NCBI RefSeq assembly: GCF_030246845.1
Contig: NZ_CP126889.1
Location: 1,178,001-1,242,000, forward strand
Origin: Enhydrobacter sp.
GTDB taxonomy: Bacteria; Pseudomonadota; Alphaproteobacteria; Reyranellales; Reyranellaceae
Length of the DNA stretch: 64,000 nt
Reading direction: 5' to 3'
Positions 1-8,247 of the stretch are shown piece after piece. Position 1 is the first letter of the stretch, and every line of letters starts with the position of its first letter. A model generated the notes under the pieces. The model worked only from the letters and a program-made list of their open reading frames with translations. It did not search any database and was not told where the DNA came from. Position numbers and translations under genes: made by a program.

Positions 1-379
1 AGAGATCCCAGGCGGGGGAGCGGTAGCCGCGCGCGAACCGGCCGCTGACGCGCCTGATCGACTCGTTGCCGCGCACGATCTCCTCTTCCTCCTCCTCGCG
101 CGACAGCGCCACCGGCAGGCGGTGCGTCCAGCCGTGATGGGCAAGCTCGTGGCCCGCTTCGACATAGGGCATCACCGCATGAGGCGAGCTGTCGATCGTG
201 TGTCCCGGCGTGAAAAAGGTCGCCTTGATGCCGTACTTCGCGAGGAGAGCGACCAGCCGCGGGATGACCACGATGTCGTATTCGCCACGCGATACCGCCG
301 TCGGCGTCGTTTGTCCCCGGGCGATGAACCCCGACAGATGATCGTGGTCGAACGTCAGACAGACGATGTGACGGGCCAT
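1..379 (-). CDS. Polysaccharide deacetylase (NodB fold), C-terminus beyond window
   Basis: The reverse strand reads from an ATG at 379 out of the window at base 1, giving about 126 codons. Near the N-terminus is LTFDHDH, a variant of the TFDDG metal-binding motif of NodB-type deacetylases. Later come HHGWTH, the H-x3-H zinc motif, and RGYRSPAWD, matching the RG(F/Y)R(S/A)P motif. The family removes acyl groups from N-acetylated sugars; many alphaproteobacterial members of unknown substrate also act on other C-N bonds such as allantoin. No signal peptide is visible, so a cytoplasmic enzyme is likely. It is divergent from the glutathione transferase gene, with 69 bases between the starts. The substrate cannot be told from this fragment. 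Confidence 0.8.
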   Translation of the reverse strand, partial: MARHIVCLTFDHDHLSGFIARGQTTPTAVSRGEYDIVVIPRLVALLAKYGIKATFFTPGHTIDSSPHAVMPYVEAGHELAHHGWTHRLPVALSREEEEEEIVRGNESIRRVSGRFARGYRSPAWDL

Positions 380-448
380 GGGACGCTCCCTCGAAGTTGT
401 GCAACCATATCCAACCGACGACGGCCGGTCATCCGGGGAGGTTTGTCG

Positions 449-1177
449 ATGTTGGTGCTTCATCATGCCTGGCGTTCGAGCGCATCGCGCCGCGTCCGCC
501 TTTGCCTGGCGGAAAAAGGTCTCGCCTACGAGAGCCACGTCGTCGACATGGAGAAGCTGGAGCACCATTCGCCGGCCTATCTGAAGATCAATCCCAACGG
601 CGTCGTGCCGGCGCTGATCCTGGATGACGGCCGCGCCCTCCACGAAAGCGGCACGATCTGCGAATATCTGGACGAGGTCCATCCGGATCCACCCTTGCGC
701 CCGTCGGATCCTTATCAACGCGCCGTCATGCGCAACTGGATCCGCCATGTCGACGGGCTGATCGGCAACCTCATCGTCTTCAACTGGGTCCATTCGCTGG
801 CCAAGGTGGCCGCTCAATGGTCCGACGAGGAGCTGGCCGAAAGGCTCAAAAAAGTGCCGAGCAAGGAACGCCAGGAAGCCTGGTATCGCGCCGCCCGCAA
901 GCCCTACACCGAGGAGGAGCGCGCCGAGGCGCGGCGCAAGCTCGTGCTGCTGCTCGACAGGATGGAGGAGATGATCGGGCAAGGCCGCTGGCTGGTTGGC
1001 GACGCCTACTCGATCGCCGATATCGCCGTGGTCCCCTTCGTGAAGCGCATCGACGAGGAGATCGCGCCTGACGAGATGCAGGCCTCCCGCCACCCTCGCG
1101 TGGCGGCATGGTGGGCGGCGGTCCAGGCGCGGCCGGCATTCACCGACGCCCGGATCGGCCCGTTCACGCCGGCTTGA
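449..1177 (+). CDS. Glutathione S-transferase family protein
   Basis: A 242-residue protein. The N-terminal thioredoxin-like domain (about 1-80) starts LVLHHAWRSSASRRVR, keeps the cis-proline stretch NPNGVVPAL and the glutathione-binding motif HESGTICEYLDE. The C-terminal all-helical domain ends with DAYSIADIAVVPF, the N-capping box typical of GSTs. The expected role is glutathione conjugation or thiol transfer in the cytosol; the substrate is unknown. The frame is open further upstream (to 122), but the GST fold begins at this ATG and a GGGGAGG ribosome site lies 7 bases before it, so the longer form is rejected. The 3' end overlaps the convergent 1164-2030 gene by 14 bases. Confidence 0.88.
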   Translation: MLVLHHAWRSSASRRVRLCLAEKGLAYESHVVDMEKLEHHSPAYLKINPNGVVPALILDDGRALHESGTICEYLDEVHPDPPLRPSDPYQRAVMRNWIRHVDGLIGNLIVFNWVHSLAKVAAQWSDEELAERLKKVPSKERQEAWYRAARKPYTEEERAEARRKLVLLLDRMEEMIGQGRWLVGDAYSIADIAVVPFVKRIDEEIAPDEMQASRHPRVAAWWAAVQARPAFTDARIGPFTPA

Positions 1178-2030
1178 GCAGGAAGGGCTTGGCCTGGGCG
1201 TCGTAGTCGGGATAGCCCAGCGTCGTGCGCAGCTCGGCCGGCGGCAGCGCCAGCTTCGTTTCCGATTCTCCCGCCGCGATGGCCGCAAGGCCTGCCTTCA
1301 TGCCGGCCACGGCCGGCGACAGCATCCCGGTCGGGAAGGTGCCGATCTTGAAGCCGAGCGCCGCCGCCTCCTTCTGCGACGGCGTCGCCCGCGGCGCGCC
1401 CGGCGACAGGACGACGAAGGACGGCCTGCCTTTCGCGGCCGCCACGGCGCGCTTGATCTCGCCCTCGTCGGCAGGCGAATCGAGGAACAGGATGTCGGCG
1501 CCCTCCTCGACATACATCTCGATGCGCGCCACCGCCTCGTCGATGCCTTGCGTCGGCCGGCAGTCGGTGCGCGCCAGCACGAGGATGCCGGACTCCTTCG
1601 CCGCCGCGACGGCGGCACGGATCTTCATGCGCGCCTCCTCGCGCGGCAGGCAAGGCTTGCCCGCCGCCGTGAGCGCGCGCGGCGTGATCTTGTCCTCGAT
1701 CAGCACGGCGGCCGCCCCGGCGCGGCCATAGGCGCGCACCGTGCGCTGCACGTTCATCGCGTTGCCATAACCGTGATCGCCGTCGGCCAGCACCAGCAGG
1801 TCGGGTGCCGCGCCATGCACCATGTTGAACGAGTCGAACATCTCGCCGAACGAGATCAGGTCGAGATCGGGTCCGCCCAGCCGGCTCGCCGCCACGCAGG
1901 AACCGGAGAGGAAGGCCGTCTTGAACCCCGCACTCACCGCAAGCCTGGCGCTGAGCCCGTCCCAGACCGCCGGCATCGCGACGAAGCCCGGCTGGGCGAG
2001 AAGAGCACGCAATCGGTCGGCAGCCGTCAT
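1164..2030 (-). CDS. Isocitrate lyase / PEP mutase superfamily protein
   Basis: A 288-residue (beta/alpha)8-barrel enzyme of the PEP mutase/isocitrate lyase superfamily, cytosolic. Visible marks are the N-terminal AMPAVWDGLSARLA stretch, the DGDHGYGN segment (metal-binding acidic residues), the IEDK motif after strand 4 and LARTDC in strand 5. Members include methylisocitrate lyases, oxaloacetate decarboxylases and carboxyvinyl-carboxyphosphonate mutases. The lyase signature KKCGH is replaced here by GKPCLP, which argues against true isocitrate lyase activity. The start at 2030 was chosen because family similarity begins at MTAADRLRALL and GAGGA lies just upstream; the frame extends 29 codons further without family-like sequence. 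Exact reaction unknown. Confidence 0.8.
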   Translation of the reverse strand: MTAADRLRALLAQPGFVAMPAVWDGLSARLAVSAGFKTAFLSGSCVAASRLGGPDLDLISFGEMFDSFNMVHGAAPDLLVLADGDHGYGNAMNVQRTVRAYGRAGAAAVLIEDKITPRALTAAGKPCLPREEARMKIRAAVAAAKESGILVLARTDCRPTQGIDEAVARIEMYVEEGADILFLDSPADEGEIKRAVAAAKGRPSFVVLSPGAPRATPSQKEAAALGFKIGTFPTGMLSPAVAGMKAGLAAIAAGESETKLALPPAELRTTLGYPDYDAQAKPFLLKPA

Positions 2031-2156
2031 GTCGGTATCCTCGGAGATTTCCGCCGGACGATAGGCCGCCGTCGCGCAAAAGGCCAAGCACTTGACCGCT
2101 CCCGCGCCTCTCCGCATCGTCTGTCAAAATAGAAGCGATCGGGAGGGCGACACCCA

Positions 2157-3404
2157 ATGACAGGCAGCGCGGCGAGGCTCGATTGGACGCCGTCGGCGAA
2201 CCTTCCCCGGACGCACACGTCCTTTGCGGGCGTGAGCTATGAGGAGATGGTCGGTCGCGCGCGCGATCTCGCGCCCAAGATCGCGGCCCGCGCCGAGGCC
2301 TGCGAGAAGCTGCGCCGGATGCCCGACGAGACCGAGCGCGAGCTTCACGCCACCGGCCTGTTCCGCATCGCCCAGCCCGCCCGCGTCGGCGGCGCCGAGC
2401 TCGATGTCGGCATCTTCGTCGATGTCTGCGCCGCGGTCGCCCGCGTGTGCCCCTCGACGGCGTGGAACATCGGCAATCTCGCCAGCCATCACTGGATGCT
2501 GGGCTACTTCCCACCCGAGACGCAGGCCGAGCTGTGGGACGTGTCGACCGATGTCCTGATCGCGACGTCGCTGGTCTTTCCGGCCGGGCGCGGCCGCAAG
2601 GTGGAGGGCGGCTACGAGATCTCGGGCCGCTGGCCGCTGTCGTCGGGCGTCGACAACTCCGACTGGAATCTGCTCGCCTTCATGGTGCGCGAACGCGATG
2701 ACGGACCGCCGGTCGACCAGCGTCTGGCCCTGATCCATCGCTCGCAGTACGAGATCGTCGACACCTGGCATGCGGCGGGGCTGTGCGGTACCGGCTCGAA
2801 GGATGTCGCGATCGAGAGCCTGTTCGTGCCCGAGCGCCGGACGATCACGGCCTGGGCGATGAACGGCAAGCCGCACCCCGGATCGTCGGTGAACGACACG
2901 CCGCTCTTCCGCTTGCCGCTGCTGGCGCTCGGTCCCTACGTCCTGTCGGGGGTCATGCTGGGCTGCGCCGAGGGCGCCTACGAGACGACGGTGGGAGCGG
3001 CGCGCAAGCGCAATGCGACGATGACCGGCCTTCCGGTCGCCGCCAGCCAGCCGATCCAGATCAAGGTCGCCGAAGCGGCAGCCCGCATCGACGCCGCGAA
3101 ACTCCTGATGCAAGACGCTTGCCGCCATGCCATGGCCATGGCGCGGGCGGGACGCGAACCCGTCCACGAGGACAAGGTGCGCTATCGGCGCGACGCCTTC
3201 TTCTCGGTGCGGCTCTGCCTCGAGGCCGTCGACATCCTGATGGGCATCGCCGGCTCCGGAGGCCTCTACCTCAGCAGCAACATGCAGCGCCTGTTCCGCG
3301 ATGCGCACGCGGCCAACGCCCACGTGATGTTCTCGCCCGACGTGCAGGGCAGCCTGTTCGGCCAGCACGCGCTCGGCCTTGCCGGGCCGCCACCGCTTCT
3401 CTGA
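2157..3404 (+). CDS. Flavin-dependent monooxygenase of the acyl-CoA dehydrogenase fold (HsaA/HpaH-like)
   Basis: A 415-residue protein of the group D flavin monooxygenases, which share the acyl-CoA dehydrogenase fold and hydroxylate aromatic or related substrates with reduced flavin supplied by a separate reductase. Evidence is the LHATGLFRIAQPARVGG N-terminal stretch, STAWNIGNLASHHWML in the middle domain, GRWPLSSGVDN, and GTGSKDVAIESLFVPE, all characteristic of HsaA/HpaH-like enzymes rather than true acyl-CoA dehydrogenases, which carry a catalytic Glu in the last domain. No flavin reductase gene is adjacent, so the partner must lie elsewhere. GGGAGGG sits 11 bases before the ATG. It is divergent from the PEP-mutase-like gene and followed after 64 bases by a solute-binding protein gene in the same direction. 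Confidence 0.78.
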   Translation: MTGSAARLDWTPSANLPRTHTSFAGVSYEEMVGRARDLAPKIAARAEACEKLRRMPDETERELHATGLFRIAQPARVGGAELDVGIFVDVCAAVARVCPSTAWNIGNLASHHWMLGYFPPETQAELWDVSTDVLIATSLVFPAGRGRKVEGGYEISGRWPLSSGVDNSDWNLLAFMVRERDDGPPVDQRLALIHRSQYEIVDTWHAAGLCGTGSKDVAIESLFVPERRTITAWAMNGKPHPGSSVNDTPLFRLPLLALGPYVLSGVMLGCAEGAYETTVGAARKRNATMTGLPVAASQPIQIKVAEAAARIDAAKLLMQDACRHAMAMARAGREPVHEDKVRYRRDAFFSVRLCLEAVDILMGIAGSGGLYLSSNMQRLFRDAHAANAHVMFSPDVQGSLFGQHALGLAGPPPLL

Positions 3405-3468
3405 CCGCCGTTGTCACGCGTGCTTTCGGAAGGCTAGGATCGAGGCAACCATAAAGGGAGGGAACGAC

Positions 3469-4725
3469 ATGCTGATCGAGCGTCGCAGGTTTGGGAAGCT
3501 GGCTGCGGCCGGCGCGGTTGCGGGCGTCGCCGGCGCCGCCCGCGCCGACACCAAGCCGTTCACCATCGGCTTCGGCATGGCGCTGACGGGCAGCCTCGCC
3601 CCCAACGGCAAGTCCGCGCTGCTCGGCATGCAGATCTGGGAGGAGGATATCAACGCCCGCGGCGGCCTGCTCGGCCGGCCGGTGAAGCTCGTCTACTACG
3701 ACGACGCATCCACCCCTTCCAATGTTCCCGGCCTCTACACCAAGCTTCTCGACGTCGACAAGGTCGACATCGTCACCAGCGGCTACGCCACCAACATGAT
3801 CGCGCCGGCCATGCCGGTCGTGATGCAGCATCAGCGGACGTTCTTCGCGCTGCTGGGACTGGCGGTGAACTCGGAGTTCCACTATCCACGCTACTTCTCG
3901 ATCACGCCGACCGGCGGTCCCAACCCGAAGCGGGCTTTCTCCGATGCCTTCTTCGCCGTCGCCATGGAGCAGAATCCCAAGCCGCGGACGCTCGCCATCA
4001 CCGGCGCCGACGCCGAATTTCCGCGCAACGCGCTCGACGGCGTGCGGGCCACGGCCAAGGAACTCAAGCTCAAGATCGTCTACGACAAGACCTACCCGCC
4101 GAATACCGCCGACTACACGCCGGTGGTGCGCGCCGTCGCCGCCACCAATCCGGACATCTACTTCTCGGCCTCCTATCCGGCCGACACGGTGGGCATCATC
4201 CGGGCCGCCCACGAGGTCGGCTTCAAGCCCAAGATGTTCGGCGGCGGCATGGTCGGTCTGCAGGCGACCGCCATCAAGACGCAGCTCGGCCCGCTTCTGA
4301 ACGGCATCATCACCTACGATTTCTGGCTGCCTTGGGCGGGCTTCGCGACCGACGAGGGACGCGCACTCATCAAGAAATATCAGACGAGATCGGCTGCCGC
4401 CGGCGTCGACCTTCTCGGCTACTACATGCCGCCGTTCGGCTACGCCATGCTGCAGGTCGTCGAACAGACGGTCAAAGCGACCGGCGGCACGGATGACGAC
4501 AAGCTCGCCGAGTACGCCCGCAAGACCACTTTCAAGACGGTTGCGGGCGACATCAAATTCAACCCCGACGGCGAGTGGGCCGAATCGCAGGTCATGGCGG
4601 TGCAGTTCCAGGGCGTCTCCGGCAACGGTGTCGACCAGTTCCGCGAGCCCAAGACCGAAGTGATCCTGTGGCCGAAGAAGTACGCCACGGGCAAGATCGT
4701 CTATCCCTACGACCCGTCGAAATAG
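3469..4725 (+). CDS. Branched-chain-amino-acid-type ABC transporter substrate-binding protein
   Basis: A 418-residue periplasmic binding protein of the Leu/Ile/Val (type I) class. The N-terminus MLIERRRFGKLAAAGAVAG has a twin-arginine-like RRRFGKL followed by a hydrophobic stretch and ARADT cleavage context, so Tat export is likely. The mature part opens TIGFGMALTGSLAPNGKSAL and continues with INARGGLLGRPVKLVYYDD, diagnostic of the family. The start is set by the RBS AGGGAGGG at 3455-3462. It follows the monooxygenase gene in the same direction and may bind that enzyme's substrate. No permease lies on this strand; the nearest binding-protein-less Liv permease set is at 8248-11533. A strong hairpin follows the stop. 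Ligand unknown. Confidence 0.85.
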   Translation: MLIERRRFGKLAAAGAVAGVAGAARADTKPFTIGFGMALTGSLAPNGKSALLGMQIWEEDINARGGLLGRPVKLVYYDDASTPSNVPGLYTKLLDVDKVDIVTSGYATNMIAPAMPVVMQHQRTFFALLGLAVNSEFHYPRYFSITPTGGPNPKRAFSDAFFAVAMEQNPKPRTLAITGADAEFPRNALDGVRATAKELKLKIVYDKTYPPNTADYTPVVRAVAATNPDIYFSASYPADTVGIIRAAHEVGFKPKMFGGGMVGLQATAIKTQLGPLLNGIITYDFWLPWAGFATDEGRALIKKYQTRSAAAGVDLLGYYMPPFGYAMLQVVEQTVKATGGTDDDKLAEYARKTTFKTVAGDIKFNPDGEWAESQVMAVQFQGVSGNGVDQFREPKTEVILWPKKYATGKIVYPYDPSK

Positions 4726-4733
4726 ACGGCTGC

Positions 4734-4750
4734 CCCCACGCCTCGTGGGG
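4734..4750 (+). terminator. Hairpin, likely transcription terminator
   Basis: A perfect 7-bp stem CCCCACG / CGTGGGG with a CCT loop starts 8 bases after the stop of the solute-binding protein gene. It is followed by a T-rich but interrupted tail (CCGCCTTTGTCTTTG). It probably ends the monooxygenase and binding-protein transcript before the TetR gene. Confidence 0.5.
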
Positions 4751-4819
4751 CCGCCTTTGTCTTTGCCCTACGGGTAGCCGACTGCCCTGCGGCCAATTTG
4801 CCGCCGCAACGCCTCGCCT

Positions 4820-4844
4820 CCGGTCTTCGTTAATGACTGACCGG
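4820..4844. promoter_or_regulatory. Candidate TetR operator (inverted repeat)
   Basis: CCGGTC and GACCGG form a perfect 6-bp inverted repeat with a 13-base spacer containing GTTAATGAC. It ends 16 bases before the TetR start, the place expected for an autoregulatory operator controlling the TetR-EmrA-EmrB cassette. This is a sequence observation only; the arms are short and binding is inferred. Confidence 0.35.
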
Positions 4845-4860
4845 AAGGTAATTTACAGGG

Positions 4861-5511
4861 ATGACGCGGCAACTTTCCCGACCCGTACCCCAACGACGGC
4901 GGCGCAAGGCGGCGCGGCCGGGCGAAATCGCGGCGGCGGCGCTCGCCTGCTTCGCCGAGCGCGGTTTTGCCGCCACGCGCCTCGAGGAGGTCGCCCGAAG
5001 AGCCGGCGTCACCAAGGGAACGCTCTATCTCTACTTTCCCAACAAGGAGGAGCTGTTCAAGGCGGTGGTGCGCCAGGCGATCGTGCCCAACCTTGTGAGC
5101 GGCGAAGCCCTGATCGCGCGGACGGACGCCGCGGCGCCAGCGGTCCTGGAGGAGCTTCTCGTCAACTGGTCGAAGGTGATGGCCACCTCCGCCAGCGCCA
5201 TCCCCAAGATCGTGCTGGCCGAGGCGGGCAACTTCCCGGACATGGCGCGGTTCTATCTCGAGGAGGTCGTTCACCGCGGCCTCCGCCTGTTTGCCCGCGT
5301 GCTGCAGACCGGCATCGAACGCGGCGAATTCCGGCCGATGGATATCGAAAGCACGACCCGTTGCATCGTGGCGCCGCTGATCCTCGGCATGCTCTGGCGG
5401 CACTCGTTCGAGCAGCACGAAGAGCGTCCGCTGGACGTGGCCGCGCTGCGCAATGCGCTCCTGCAACTCCTGTCGCAGGGCCTCGCGCCCGGCGACCGTC
5501 GCGCCTTTTGA
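4861..5511 (+). CDS. TetR/AcrR family transcriptional regulator
   Basis: A 216-residue regulator. The N-terminal helix-turn-helix spans about residues 21-66 and shows the classic order AAALACFAERGFAATRLEEV, ARRAGVTKGTLYLYF and PNKEELFKAVV. A variable ligand-binding all-helical C-terminal domain follows. The first twenty residues are unusually basic (RRRRKAARPG). The gene is followed after 12 bases by a membrane-fusion protein and then an MFS exporter, so it most likely represses this efflux cassette and is released by an exported compound. A 25-base inverted repeat lies just upstream. The ribosome site is weak (ACAGGG directly before ATG), which is common for autoregulated repressors. Confidence 0.88.
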   Translation: MTRQLSRPVPQRRRRKAARPGEIAAAALACFAERGFAATRLEEVARRAGVTKGTLYLYFPNKEELFKAVVRQAIVPNLVSGEALIARTDAAAPAVLEELLVNWSKVMATSASAIPKIVLAEAGNFPDMARFYLEEVVHRGLRLFARVLQTGIERGEFRPMDIESTTRCIVAPLILGMLWRHSFEQHEERPLDVAALRNALLQLLSQGLAPGDRRAF

Positions 5512-5523
5512 GGAAATCGGCAA

Positions 5524-6633
5524 ATGCCCCCCTATGAGTCCGATTCGCCGGAGCGGCCGCCCGCTTCCGACGCCACCGCCCTCGCCGAGCCGCCGCTTCC
5601 AAGGCTGAAGCGATCTCGGCGCCGCCGGTTGCCCGTGCTGCTGCTGGCCGTCGCCATCGCTGCGGCCGTGGTGGGCGCCTTCGCATGGTGGCTCGAGGCG
5701 CGCCAATGGGAGTCGACGGACGATGCCTTCATCGATGTCCATATGGTGCATGTCGCACCGCAGGTCGCCGGCCGCGTGGCGCGCGTGCTGGTCGACGACA
5801 ATCAGCGCGTGAAGCCGGGCGATGTCCTGGTCGAGATCGATCCCGCCGACTTCCAGGCGAGCCTCGACCAGGCGCTCGCCAGCCAGGCGAATGCCGCCGC
5901 GGATCTCGCCCGGGCCAAGGCGCAGCAGGAAGTCGACGGGGCCAATGCCGAACAGTCGCTCGCCCAGATCGGGGTTGCCGAGGCCAATGCGAAGGTCGCC
6001 GAGATCCAACTCAAGCGCGACCGCGCGCAAGCGGCGGCAAAGGCGATCTCCAGCCAGCAGCTCGACAACTCGATCGCCAATGCGCAGAGCTCGGCGGCCA
6101 GCCTGGTTGCGGCGCAGAAGAAGCATGCCTCCGACGAGGCGCTGCTTGCGGTCGCGGCCAGCCAGGTCGCCGCCGCCAAGGCAAGCCTGGAAGGGGCGAC
6201 GGCCCAGGTGGCGCAGGCGCGCCTCAATCTCTCCTACACCAGGATCGTCGCCCCCGAGGCCGGTCGCATCGCGCACAAGAACGTGGCACCGGGCGACTAT
6301 GTGCAGACTGGACAGAACCTCATGGCGCTGGTGCCGCTGAAGGTCTGGATCACCGCCAACTTCAAGGAGACGCAGCTCGACCTGATGCGCGTCGGGCAGC
6401 CGGTGGAGATCCAGGTGGACGCCTATCCCGATCAGGTCTTCAAAGGTCACGTGGACAGCTTCCAGCCGGGCAGCGGCGCCGCCTTCAGCCTGCTGCCGCC
6501 GGAGAACGCGACCGGCAACTACGTCAAGGTCGTGCAGCGCGTGCCGGTCAAGATCGTGTTCGATGATCCGCCCGACCTGCCGCGGCCGCTCGGTCCCGGC
6601 ATGTCCGTCGTGCCCAGCGTCAAGGTGAGGTAG
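5524..6633 (+). CDS. HlyD/EmrA-type membrane fusion protein
   Basis: A 369-residue periplasmic adaptor anchored by one N-terminal membrane helix (about residues 38-58, LPVLLLAVAIAAAVVGAF). After it comes ESTDDAFIDVHMVHVAPQVAG, the start of the biotinyl-lipoyl-like domain, then a long alanine-rich coiled coil (about 110-230) and the second half motif LSYTRIVAPEAGRI with NVAPGDYVQTGQ. This is the EmrA architecture that links a DHA2-family exporter to an outer-membrane channel. The gene lies between the TetR regulator and the exporter gene, 5 bases from the latter, so the three form one operon. No TolC-like channel is encoded in the window. Confidence 0.9.
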   Translation: MPPYESDSPERPPASDATALAEPPLPRLKRSRRRRLPVLLLAVAIAAAVVGAFAWWLEARQWESTDDAFIDVHMVHVAPQVAGRVARVLVDDNQRVKPGDVLVEIDPADFQASLDQALASQANAAADLARAKAQQEVDGANAEQSLAQIGVAEANAKVAEIQLKRDRAQAAAKAISSQQLDNSIANAQSSAASLVAAQKKHASDEALLAVAASQVAAAKASLEGATAQVAQARLNLSYTRIVAPEAGRIAHKNVAPGDYVQTGQNLMALVPLKVWITANFKETQLDLMRVGQPVEIQVDAYPDQVFKGHVDSFQPGSGAAFSLLPPENATGNYVKVVQRVPVKIVFDDPPDLPRPLGPGMSVVPSVKVR

Positions 6634-6638
6634 GCGCG

Positions 6639-8234
6639 ATGGCGGACCAGACCGCCGCGGCGGCGCAAGATCCACCAAGGGCGCGCTCCTGGATCATCGC
6701 GCCTGTCGTCGGGCTGGCCGCCTTCATGGAAGTCCTCGACATTTCGATCGCCAACGTCGCCCTGCAGCACATTGCCGGCAACCTGTCGGCGAGCCAGGAC
6801 CAGTCGACCTGGGTCCTGACTTCCTATCTCGCCGCCAACGCCATCGTCCTGCCGATGAGCGGCTGGCTCGCCTCCACCATCGGGCGCAGGCGCTACTTCC
6901 TGGGCTGCATCATCGGCTTCAGCATCACCTCGCTGTTTTGCGGTCTGGCCCCCAACCTCGAGCTCCTGATCCTGGCGCGGGCGCTGCAGGGCGCGACCGG
7001 CGGCGGGCTGCAACCCAATGCCCAGGCGATCCTGGCCGATGCCTTTCCACCGCACAAACGCGGACAGGCGTTCGCCGCCTTCGGGGTCGCCGTCATCGTG
7101 GCGCCCGTAATCGGGCCGACCGTGGGCGGCTGGATCACGGACAGCTTCTCCTGGCGCTGGGTATTCCTGTTGAACGTGCCGGTGGGCGTGATCGTGTCGC
7201 TGCTCGCCGCGCGGGTGGTCTTCGATCCGCCGGAACGGACGGCGGCCCGCAAGGCGCAGCTCGCCCGCGGGCTGCGCTTCGACTATGCCGGCTTCGCGCT
7301 CCTAGTCGTCGGCATGTGCTCGCTCCAGGTCGTGCTCGACAAGGGGCAGCAGAACGACTGGTGGGCGTCCTCCCTCATTCTCTATCTCAGCCTGGCCGCC
7401 GCCGTCAGCCTCGTCACCTTCGTCGTCTGGGAGCTCCGCCGTCCGGATCCGGTCGTCGACCTGCGCCTGCTCGCGACGCCTAACTTCGCCATCGGCAACC
7501 TCCTGATGTTCATGCTGGGCTTCATCCTGAACAGCAGCACGGTCCTGTTGCCCCAGTTCGTGCAGGCCCTGATGGGCTATACCGCCACCGACGCCGGCCT
7601 GGTTCTCTCGCCCGGCGGACTGGCCGCGATGCTGATGATGCCGGTCATCGGCAACCTTGTGGCGCGGGTGGACGCTCGCTGGCTGATCGCCTTCGGCCTC
7701 ACGGTCTGCTCGTTCGGCCTGTTCCACATGACGCGCTTCTATCTCGACGTCGACTACGACACCTTCGCCTGGGCGCGCATCTACCAGTCGATCGGGCTGG
7801 CTTTCCTCTTCATCCCGATCAACACGGTCGCCTATATCGGCGTGCCGCCGCAGAAGAACAACGACGCCTCGGCGATCATCAACATGATGCGCAATCTCGG
7901 CGGCAGCTTCGGCATCTCGCTCGCCACCACCCTGCTCGCGCGGCGCCAGCAATACCACCAGAGCGTCCTGATCGAGCATGTCGGGCCCTACAGCAGCCAG
8001 TACAGCGAAACCATCCATCGGATGCAGCAGATGTTTCAGGTGCAATCGGGCAGCGCCGTCGATGCGCTCCACCGGGCGCAGGCCCTGCTCTATGCCACAG
8101 TACAGAAGCAGGCGGCGCTGCTGTCCTATATCGACACCTTCTGGATCCTGGCCGCGGGGTTCATGGCGCTGGTGCCGCTCATCTTCCTGCTGCGCAAGCC
8201 GAAGGTCGGCGCCGGTGCGCCGCCGGTCCATTGA
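6639..8234 (+). CDS. DHA2-family MFS multidrug exporter (EmrB/QacA type)
   Basis: A 531-residue inner-membrane proton antiporter of the 14-helix DHA2 group. Seen in it are the first helix motif LAAFMEVLDISIANVALQHI, the motif A-like loop GWLASTIGRRRYF, and motif C in GPTVGGWITDSFSWRWVF typical of antiporters. Length fits EmrB (about 510-530). The start ATG follows GAGGTAGGCGCG right after the EmrA-like gene. With that adaptor it would pump hydrophobic compounds across the envelope. Gene order tetR-emrA-emrB suggests substrate-induced expression. It converges on the livF gene at 8248, leaving 13 bases between the stops and no recognisable terminator. Confidence 0.9.
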   Translation: MADQTAAAAQDPPRARSWIIAPVVGLAAFMEVLDISIANVALQHIAGNLSASQDQSTWVLTSYLAANAIVLPMSGWLASTIGRRRYFLGCIIGFSITSLFCGLAPNLELLILARALQGATGGGLQPNAQAILADAFPPHKRGQAFAAFGVAVIVAPVIGPTVGGWITDSFSWRWVFLLNVPVGVIVSLLAARVVFDPPERTAARKAQLARGLRFDYAGFALLVVGMCSLQVVLDKGQQNDWWASSLILYLSLAAAVSLVTFVVWELRRPDPVVDLRLLATPNFAIGNLLMFMLGFILNSSTVLLPQFVQALMGYTATDAGLVLSPGGLAAMLMMPVIGNLVARVDARWLIAFGLTVCSFGLFHMTRFYLDVDYDTFAWARIYQSIGLAFLFIPINTVAYIGVPPQKNNDASAIINMMRNLGGSFGISLATTLLARRQQYHQSVLIEHVGPYSSQYSETIHRMQQMFQVQSGSAVDALHRAQALLYATVQKQAALLSYIDTFWILAAGFMALVPLIFLLRKPKVGAGAPPVH

Positions 8235-8247
8235 CACGGAGGTCGAG

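Noticed and set aside
122..448. N-terminal extension of the glutathione transferase
   Set aside because: The extra 109 residues are antisense to the polysaccharide deacetylase and unlike any GST; ATG 449 has a good ribosome site.
2092..2125. TTGACC ahead of the flavin monooxygenase as a -35 box
   Set aside because: No acceptable -10 box at 16-18 bases spacing.
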